From positions 32,472-96,471 of the forward strand of contig JAEXOY010000005.1 in assembly GCA_023439045.1 (NCBI GenBank): 64,000 nt of DNA, written 5' to 3'. Of this stretch, positions 58,764 to 64,000 are shown piece by piece. The stretch comes from Bacillota bacterium (lineage in GTDB: Bacteria > Bacillota > Clostridia > Acetivibrionales > DSM-1351). Position 1 is the stretch's first letter, and each line of letters starts with the position of its first letter. A program made the translations under genes and the position numbers. The notes below the pieces were generated by a model. The model ran no database searches. It saw only the letters and a list, made by a program, of their open reading frames with translations, and was not told where the DNA came from.

Positions 58764-59614
58764 CATTGCATAATATATTAATAGCCGTTATTGCAATAAT
58801 AGCTGCCCCAATTATTGGTGGATTATTAACGGGTATAGATAGAAAAATCACAGCAAGAATGCAAAATAGATTTGGACCTCCAATCCTTCAGCCTTTTTAT
58901 GACTTTTTCAAGCTGTTGGGCAAGGAGAGTATAGCAGTTAACCAAACTCAGATGGTTTATGTATTAGGACACCTTTTCTTTGCAATTGGAGCACTAGTAA
59001 TGCTGGTGCTGCAGCAGGATCTTCTTATGATGATGTTTATACTTGCTTTTTCAGCAATATCACTCATCATGGGTGCCATGAGTGTTCGTTCACCATATAG
59101 TAAGGTTGGTGCTCAGAGAGAAATTATGCAGATGATGGCATACGAGCCAGTTCTTCTCATAATGGTAGTAGGAGTTTACAAGACAACTGGAAGCTTTATG
59201 ATTTCAAGCATATTTGAACATCATGATCCATTGTTGTTTAGCTTACCGCTAGTATTTTTATCATTCATTTATGTATTGACTATAAAGTTAAGAAAGTCGC
59301 CATTTGACTTCTCAACCTCACATCATGGTCATCAAGAGTTGATAAAAGGTTTGACTACAGAATTTTCAGGAATACAGTTAGCATTGATAGAGTTAACTCA
59401 CTGGATTGATCTTGTACTTCTTTTAGGGCTAATTACTTTGTTTTTTGCTCAGCCAATATGGATAGGTATAATTATTGCCTTGGTTGCTTACTTCTTTGAA
59501 ATAGTAATCGACAATATCAGTGCCAGAGTAACATGGCAGTGGATGGTCAAAGTAACCTGGGTAGTTGGTATCGGTGCTGCTTTGGTAAATATAATCTGGA
59601 TGTATATGATATAA
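58760..59614 (+). CDS. echB: Ech hydrogenase subunit EchB (NuoH-like)
   Basis: A 284-residue NuoH/complex I subunit 1 homologue with about eight helices. GLLTGIDRKITARMQNRFGPPILQPFYDFFKLLGKE is split here as RKITARMQNRFGPP and QPFYDFFKLLGKE. SPYSKVGAQREIMQMMAYEP and HHGHQELIKGLTTEFSG lie in the region that contacts the hydrogenase module. It couples electron transfer to ion translocation. Start overlap ATGA with echA. Confidence 0.93.
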   Translation: MTLHNILIAVIAIIAAPIIGGLLTGIDRKITARMQNRFGPPILQPFYDFFKLLGKESIAVNQTQMVYVLGHLFFAIGALVMLVLQQDLLMMMFILAFSAISLIMGAMSVRSPYSKVGAQREIMQMMAYEPVLLIMVVGVYKTTGSFMISSIFEHHDPLLFSLPLVFLSFIYVLTIKLRKSPFDFSTSHHGHQELIKGLTTEFSGIQLALIELTHWIDLVLLLGLITLFFAQPIWIGIIIALVAYFFEIVIDNISARVTWQWMVKVTWVVGIGAALVNIIWMYMI

Positions 59615-59629
59615 GGAGAGGTGAGAAGG

Positions 59630-60076
59630 ATGGGTTTATTAGGCAAATCAAGAAAGAAATCGCCCTGGGTGATACATTATGACTGCACAAGCTGTAATGG
59701 CTGTGATATAGAAACACTTGCCTGCCTCACTCCTGTGTACGATGCTGAGAGATTAGGCATAGTTAACGTAGGAAATCCGAAGCACGCTGATATTTTATTG
59801 GTTACAGGTTCTGTAAATAAGAGAAATGCTCACGTATTGACAACACTTTACAGTCAGATGCCTGAACCAAAGGCAGTTGTTGCTATAGGAGCATGTGCTT
59901 GCACAGGTGGATTATTCAAGGAATGCTACAACGTATTAGGCGGGGTAGAGAATGTAATTCCTGTTGATGTGTTTGTACCGGGCTGTTGCCCAAGACCTGA
60001 GGCTATATTTGATGGTATAGTGCAGGCAGTTGGTAAGCTGGACGAAAAGGCACAGAAAATGAAGGAACAAAAATAG
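59630..60076 (+). CDS. echC: Ech hydrogenase small subunit EchC (NuoB-like)
   Basis: A 148-residue small subunit that holds the proximal [4Fe-4S] cluster. Motifs: DCTSCNGCDIETLACL (C19, C22/C25), GACACTGGLF and FVPGCCPRPEAI. ATG 59630 is preferred over the GTG at 59621; the AAGGAGAGGTGA stretch fits as a ribosome site for the ATG. It transfers electrons between the ferredoxin-like EchF clusters and the Ni-Fe site in EchE. Confidence 0.93.
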   Translation: MGLLGKSRKKSPWVIHYDCTSCNGCDIETLACLTPVYDAERLGIVNVGNPKHADILLVTGSVNKRNAHVLTTLYSQMPEPKAVVAIGACACTGGLFKECYNVLGGVENVIPVDVFVPGCCPRPEAIFDGIVQAVGKLDEKAQKMKEQK

Positions 60077-60102
60077 GCAAGCTAGAAAGGAACATTAATG
60101 CT

Positions 60103-60483
60103 ATGATTGAAAATTTAGTTGATATTACGGTTGACCATCTGCTTGCAGAAGTTCATCAGTGCAAGTTTGAGGGCTACAGGTTTGTTACTGCAACCAGTGT
60201 TGACAACGGTGACGGCACTATAGATGTTCTTTATCACTTTGACAAGGACTTTGTAATGAAAAACTTCAAGATAACTGTTAACAAGGAAGATAAGGTTCCT
60301 AGCATATCAAAGGATTTTTTCAGTGCAGTTTTGGTTGAAAACGAGATAAAAGAACTATTTGGAGTAAATATTGTTGACATTGCGATAGATTACGGTGGAA
60401 GAATGCTGCTTACAGATGAGCAAATGAGTTCACCAATGCTTAGAAATCAGATTACAATTGAGCAAAGAGGGGGTGCAAAGTAA
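60103..60483 (+). CDS. echD: Ech hydrogenase subunit EchD (NuoC-like)
   Basis: A 126-residue protein related to the NuoC 30-kDa subunit: FVTATSVDNGDGTIDVLYHF, PSISKDFFSAVLVENEIKEL (E-x-E-I-x-E motif) and FGVNIVDIAIDYGGRMLLTD. It carries no cofactor and braces the hydrogenase module. Its stop overlaps the echE start (TAATG). Confidence 0.9.
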   Translation: MIENLVDITVDHLLAEVHQCKFEGYRFVTATSVDNGDGTIDVLYHFDKDFVMKNFKITVNKEDKVPSISKDFFSAVLVENEIKELFGVNIVDIAIDYGGRMLLTDEQMSSPMLRNQITIEQRGGAK

Positions 60484-61562
60484 TGAGTCAAACGATTATA
60501 CCTTTTGGTCCCCAGCATCCTGTTCTTCCAGAACCCCTTCACATTAAGCTAGTTATGCAGGATGAAAAGATAGTTGAGGCAATACCTGCTATAGGCTATG
60601 TTCATAGAGGTCTAGAAAAGCTCACTGAGACAAAGGAATTTACTCAGAATGTTTTTGTAGTAGAAAGAGTATGCGGTATTTGTAGTGTAATGCATGCTAT
60701 GGCATACTGCCAGGGTATGGAAGAGCTTATGAATATTCAAATTCCTGACAGAGCAAAATTCCTGCGTGTTATCTGGGGAGAGCTCCACAGAATACACAGC
60801 CATCTTTTGTGGTTGGGACTGCTTGCAGATGCGTTTGGGTTTGAAAGCTTATTTATGCAGGTATGGAGAGATAGAGAAAAGATTATGGACATCATGGAAG
60901 AAACCGCAGGAGGCAGAGTAATAATTTCTGCCAACCAGATAGGTGGAACCAGACGTGATTTAAACAAGGAGCAGATGATTAAAATTAATCTTGTTCTGGA
61001 CGAAATTGCAGAGGATATGAAGAATGTAGAAGCTGTTTTCTTGAATGATTATACTGTTAAGCACAGGCTTTGCGGTGTAGGTGTATTGTCCAAGCAAATG
61101 GCTGAAGAGCTTTGTGTGGTTGGGCCTATGGCAAGAGCAAGCGGAATTAAGTATGACTTTAGAATGACAGGGTATTCTGCATATGGTCAGCTTGATTTTG
61201 AACCTGTTATTCACAATGATGGAGACTGCTACGGAAGAACATATGTTAGACTTCATGAGGTTTATCAGTCAATTGACCTCATTAGACAGGCGATTGACAA
61301 GATCCCTGAAGGAGAGCACTGTGTTCCTGTAAAAGGTAACCCACCAAAGGGTGAGGTAATCTCAAGGGTTGAGCAGCCTAGGGGAGAGGTTCTGTACTAC
61401 ATGAGAGCGAATGGCACAAAGAATTTGGATAGATTGAGACTTAGAACTCCAACCTTTGCAAACATTCCTGCTCTATTAAAGATGCTTCCAGGAAGCCAGC
61501 TAGCTGATGTTCCTATGCTGATATTGACGATAGATCCTTGCATATCTTGCACAGAGAGATAA
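60483..61562 (+). CDS. echE: Ech hydrogenase large subunit EchE (NiFe catalytic)
   Basis: A 359-residue catalytic subunit. The Ni-Fe ligands are present: ERVCGICSVMH (C64, C67) and the C-terminal DPCISCTER (C353, C356). FGPQHPVLPEPLHI is the group 4 start. The protein ends right after the second motif, without the C-terminal extension that a maturation protease would remove, as known for Ech enzymes. It reduces protons to H2 with ferredoxin electrons, or runs in reverse. Confidence 0.95.
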   Translation: MSQTIIPFGPQHPVLPEPLHIKLVMQDEKIVEAIPAIGYVHRGLEKLTETKEFTQNVFVVERVCGICSVMHAMAYCQGMEELMNIQIPDRAKFLRVIWGELHRIHSHLLWLGLLADAFGFESLFMQVWRDREKIMDIMEETAGGRVIISANQIGGTRRDLNKEQMIKINLVLDEIAEDMKNVEAVFLNDYTVKHRLCGVGVLSKQMAEELCVVGPMARASGIKYDFRMTGYSAYGQLDFEPVIHNDGDCYGRTYVRLHEVYQSIDLIRQAIDKIPEGEHCVPVKGNPPKGEVISRVEQPRGEVLYYMRANGTKNLDRLRLRTPTFANIPALLKMLPGSQLADVPMLILTIDPCISCTER

Positions 61563-61740
61563 GCCTCTCGGCTGCTTTTGGTAAGATTGTGTGAGAATAG
61601 ATTGAGACATAAATAGCTGACAGGTTTGGCTGTAGAACAGATGAGTAAGAAATATCTAATTGTTTCACAGAGCAAACAAGCTAACACAGGCACAGTACTG
61701 TATATCTGTATTTGCCGTATATATGAAAGGATGATAGATT

Positions 61741-62112
61741 ATGTTTGATATGGTGGGTAATGTATTCAAGAACCTTTTCTCGAAGCCTGCTACCAGATTA
61801 TATCCTTTTGATAAAAGAGAGCCATTTAAGGATGCGAGAGGACATATTTCAGGAATTGAAATAGAGAAGTGTATATTCTGTGGAATATGTCAGAGAAAGT
61901 GCCCTTCAGATGCAATAGTGGTTAATAAGGCTGAAAAGTCATGGGAAATTGACCAATTCAAGTGTGTAATCTGTGGTGCATGCACTGAGGTATGCCCTAA
62001 AAAGTGCATTTTATCAGAGGCAGGACACAAGTCCTCAGAATACACCAAGGAATCCTTAAAGGTAGTTCAGCCTGTAAAGGAACCAGAGGATGCTGGGAAA
62101 GTAACAGCTTAA
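61741..62112 (+). CDS. echF: Ech hydrogenase ferredoxin-like subunit EchF
   Basis: A 123-residue iron-sulfur protein (NuoI-like) with two [4Fe-4S] motifs: CIFCGICQRKCPSDAI and CVICGACTEVCPKKCI (C-x2-C-x2-C-x3-C-P each). It accepts electrons from ferredoxin. It is separated from echE by 178 bp, unlike the other ech genes, which touch or nearly touch. ATG 61741 follows AAAGGATG. A hairpin terminator comes after it. Confidence 0.93.
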   Translation: MFDMVGNVFKNLFSKPATRLYPFDKREPFKDARGHISGIEIEKCIFCGICQRKCPSDAIVVNKAEKSWEIDQFKCVICGACTEVCPKKCILSEAGHKSSEYTKESLKVVQPVKEPEDAGKVTA

Positions 62113-62159
62113 GGGCTTATGGATGCGAAATAAGTATTCGCTAAGGATGAATGTATATA

Positions 62160-62193
62160 AAACAGCTGCAAAGTTTGACCTTTGCAGCTGTTT
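62160..62193 (+). terminator. Hairpin terminator between echF and hypA
   Basis: A perfect 14-bp stem (62160-62173 with 62180-62193) with a 6-base loop. The T run is short (TTTGTAT), so it may be leaky and act to lower hypAB expression relative to ech. Confidence 0.75.
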
Positions 62194-62248
62194 GTATAAC
62201 TAATAAGTCAGCTCTCGAATACAGTTTTTGAAGGGATGAGGAAATAAA

Positions 62249-62590
62249 ATGCATGAATATGCTGTAACACAGTCAATGCTGAAATTGGCTCTGGATGAAG
62301 CGAAAAGAGTTAATGCATCAAAGATACTGGAAATCAGGTTGGTAATAGGGGACCTATCAACCATTGTTGATGACTCAGTTCAAATGTATTTTGATATTAT
62401 GAGTGAGGGTACTCTTGCCGAAGGCGCAAAACTTATTTTTAAGAGAGTTGCTGCAGAATTTATCTGCAGGGAGTGTGGCACTATATTTGTCAAGCCTGTA
62501 CATGGGTTTGACTGCCCTAAATGTGGAAAACTTGGATCTCCTACCGGAGTAGGCAAGGAGTTTTATATAGAAAGTATAGAGATTGATTGA
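62249..62590 (+). CDS. hypA: Hydrogenase nickel incorporation protein HypA
   Basis: A 113-residue nickel chaperone. It begins MHEYAVTQSML (His2/Glu3 bind nickel after Met processing) and has the zinc site CRECGTIF and CPKCGK in the C-terminal half. Works with HypB to load nickel into EchE. The 3' end with its stop codon is repeated as an 18-bp tandem (62575-62619). Confidence 0.95.
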   Translation: MHEYAVTQSMLKLALDEAKRVNASKILEIRLVIGDLSTIVDDSVQMYFDIMSEGTLAEGAKLIFKRVAAEFICRECGTIFVKPVHGFDCPKCGKLGSPTGVGKEFYIESIEID

Positions 62591-62619
62591 TGTATAGAGA
62601 TTGATTGATGTATAGAAAG
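62575..62619. repeat. 18-bp tandem repeat including the hypA stop codon
   Basis: TATAGAGATTGATTGATG at 62575-62592 and again at 62593-62610, then a partial third (TATAGAAAG). The first copy holds the last codons and stop (TGA, 62588-62590) of hypA; the second is noncoding and leads up to the hypB ribosome site. Confidence 0.88.
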
Positions 62620-62634
62620 TGAGGGAGAAAAAGT

Positions 62635-63282
62635 ATGGAAGTAAAAATGATGAAGAACATTCTACATGCAAATGATAGTTTGGCAGCAGAAAATAGGAGC
62701 TACTTTGAGGATAATGGCATTACAGCTATTAACATTATGGCGTCTCCCGGCTCAGGTAAAACCAGTATGATACTTGGCCTTTTCGAGGAGCTAGAGGGAA
62801 AGGCACCAGTAGCTGTAATTGAGGGTGATATTGCATCCTCCATAGACGCGGAAAAGATAGACAGGCTTGGAAAGCCAGTTATTCAGATAAATACAGGTGG
62901 GGGTTGCCATCTAGATGCAAACATGATAAAGACTGCAGTGGAAAGCTTGAACTTGGAGAAGGGTACACTTCTATTTATAGAAAACGTTGGGAACCTGGTA
63001 TGCCCTTCGTCCTTTGACCTTGGAGAAGACATTAAGTTAGTAATCGCGAGTGTTCCTGAGGGGCATGACAAGCCTTATAAGTATACTTCAATGTTTGAGG
63101 CTGCTGACATAGTGGTACTAAATAAGACAGATTTGCTACCCTACATCGATTTTGATAAGGAGAGCTTCTATAATGGCATAAGAGCCTTAAACAGCAAGGC
63201 AGAAATAGTTGAAATCTGCTGTAAGTCAGGAGAAGGGCTAGAGAAGTTGGCTCAGGTTTTATTGGGTTGGAAAAATAAATAG
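62635..63282 (+). CDS. hypB: Hydrogenase nickel incorporation GTPase HypB
   Basis: A 215-residue SIMIBI-class GTPase: Walker A MASPGSGKTS near residue 40, INTGGGCHLDANMI (the metal-binding Cys-His at the G-domain), FIENVGNLVCPSSFDLGED and NKTDLL (base recognition). It lacks the His-rich nickel-storage stretch found in some HypB proteins. It powers nickel delivery with HypA. HypC, D, E and F are not in the window. Confidence 0.94.
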   Translation: MEVKMMKNILHANDSLAAENRSYFEDNGITAINIMASPGSGKTSMILGLFEELEGKAPVAVIEGDIASSIDAEKIDRLGKPVIQINTGGGCHLDANMIKTAVESLNLEKGTLLFIENVGNLVCPSSFDLGEDIKLVIASVPEGHDKPYKYTSMFEAADIVVLNKTDLLPYIDFDKESFYNGIRALNSKAEIVEICCKSGEGLEKLAQVLLGWKNK

Positions 63283-63298
63283 TAAATATAAAAAAATG

Positions 63299-63341
63299 AT
63301 AGGTGCACATATTTTATTAATTCTAGAATATGTGCACCTAT
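63299..63341. terminator. Shared terminator of hypB and the collagen-like gene
   Basis: A perfect 15-bp stem (63299-63313 with 63327-63341) and a 13-base loop, flanked by AAAAAAAT on the left and TTGGTTTTG on the right; it suits termination of both convergent genes. Confidence 0.82.
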
Positions 63342-63393
63342 TTGGTTTTGTACTATAATGCAGCTTTAGTTACCTATCAATAGTTAAGAAGCT

Positions 63394-64000
63394 TTATTGT
63401 ACACCGAATGATACATCGTCAAGCAATACATCTTGGCCACCAGGTGCATTAACAGTGAATTCAATCTTAACTGCTGTAGCACCAGTAGGTGCCTGAGAGG
63501 TTATTAAGGAGTAATAGATAAATACTCTATTACCTGATGGCATATCTTGCGGTCTTATAAGAATAGAACCGTCAGTAACATCCCCTGAATTAGTAATGAA
63601 GGTTAGCTGAGCCAACAGCCCAACATCGTTTCCTGCTGCATTAGCAAAGAAAGAAAACTCATAATAGCAATCAGGAGTTATTCCTGTTACTATTTGGCTC
63701 AAATTTCCTCCGCTAGAAATTCTAACAGATGACAGCCCAGAGTGTACACTTCCTTGTGCAGTTTCTTGGTGGACAGAAGTTGCAGTTGTTGTAGACCAAT
63801 TATCAGGTACATCAGGTTGAGTAAAGTACTCAAATCCTCCATTTAGCACCATCTGGCCCGTTCTTGGACATTCACATGTACCAGTAGGTCCAGTAGGTCC
63901 GGTACCGCCAGATGCGCCAGTACCACCAGTTGCGCCTGTGCCGCCAGTAGGTCCGGTAGGTCCGGTACCGCCAGATGCACCAGTACCACCAGTTGCGCCT
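63394..64000 (-). CDS. Collagen-like surface/exosporium protein, C-terminal part (5' end outside window)
   Basis: The frame is open to the right edge (at least 202 residues). The visible N-terminal ~40 residues are G-x-T collagen-like triplets (GPTGPTGGTGATGGTGAS type), followed by a CEC motif and the ~165-residue C-terminal domain starting MVLNGGFEYFTQPDVPDNWS, a beta-sandwich with carbohydrate-binding-module look (NGGFE; NLSQIV; DVLLDDVSFGVQ end). The first in-frame ATG (63852) is internal. This layout resembles BclA-like exosporium filaments with a trimerising or sugar-binding head. Function is inferred from architecture. Confidence 0.85.
   Translation of the reverse strand, partial: GATGGTGASGGTGPTGPTGGTGATGGTGASGGTGPTGPTGTCECPRTGQMVLNGGFEYFTQPDVPDNWSTTTATSVHQETAQGSVHSGLSSVRISSGGNLSQIVTGITPDCYYEFSFFANAAGNDVGLLAQLTFITNSGDVTDGSILIRPQDMPSGNRVFIYYSLITSQAPTGATAVKIEFTVNAPGGQDVLLDDVSFGVQ
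63881..64000. repeat. 63-bp tandem repeat of the collagen-like stalk
   Basis: A 63-bp unit (21 residues, seven G-x-T triplets) begins at 63881 and again at 63944, nearly identical, and runs out of the window. Such stalks vary in length between strains. Confidence 0.88.

Noticed and set aside
1..64000. Insertion sequences, prophage or integrative elements
   Set aside because: No transposase, integrase or phage gene could be read, and no terminal inverted repeats frame any block; the repeats found are local tandems.

Overview
The window looks like part of the chromosome of a low-GC, spore-forming, anaerobic Clostridia. I infer this from the AT-rich sequence, GGAGG-type ribosome sites, many GTG/TTG starts, a GerA-type germination protein, a YtvI-like sporulation membrane protein, a WalRK operon with walH/walI/walJ/rlmH, and an energy-converting Ech [NiFe] hydrogenase operon. 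The combination resembles cellulolytic clostridia of the Acetivibrio/Ruminiclostridium type, but the genus is an inference.

Region 1 (1-28.6 kb) is a large surface-polysaccharide locus. It holds two paralogous O-antigen ligase/polymerase-like membrane proteins, two initiating phosphoglycosyltransferases (one long, one short), an EPS-type MarR regulator, a Wzm/Wzt ABC exporter, two methyltransferases and eight glycosyltransferases (one cut by the left edge). Three activated-sugar routes can be read: GDP-L-fucose (ManC, Gmd, Fcl, with a GT11 fucosyltransferase), UDP-N-acetyl-L-fucosamine (CapE, CapF, CapG-like) and a UDP-4-amino-4,6-dideoxy sugar (PglF/WbpM-like dehydratase plus DegT aminotransferase). 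The last is accompanied by an ATP-grasp ligase and a HAD enzyme, and no acetyltransferase is visible.

Region 2 (28.6-37.5 kb) is the cell-wall homeostasis operon: walR, walK, a small secreted protein preceded by a consensus WalR box, walH, walI, murA, walJ and rlmH. Region 3 (37.5-42.7 kb) is mixed: an unknown protein, an AraC/GyrI-type regulator, a guanidinium exporter behind a guanidine-I riboswitch, a DUF2325 protein, a YgbA-like nitrosative-stress protein behind a promoter with a paired-palindrome operator, tRNA-Val and tRNA-Thr, and deoD. Region 4 (42.9-56.1 kb) holds an orphan gerA/spoVAF-like gene, an LtaS-like phosphotransferase, a 7TM histidine kinase, a Cys-rich protein, rho with a very long disordered N-terminal insert, rpmE, a DUF1385 gene, prmC with a repeat insert, and a ytvI-like gene. 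Region 5 (56.8-63.3 kb) is echABCDEF-hypAB. The right edge carries the 3' part of a collagen-like surface protein on the minus strand.

The strongest pattern not explained by gene content is a wealth of short tandem repeats. Eight lie wholly between genes or at gene ends with units of 16-25 bp or about 55 bp, and further arrays lie inside rho, prmC and the collagen-like gene. Three arrays (walK, walJ, hypA) duplicate the 3' end of a gene together with its stop codon.
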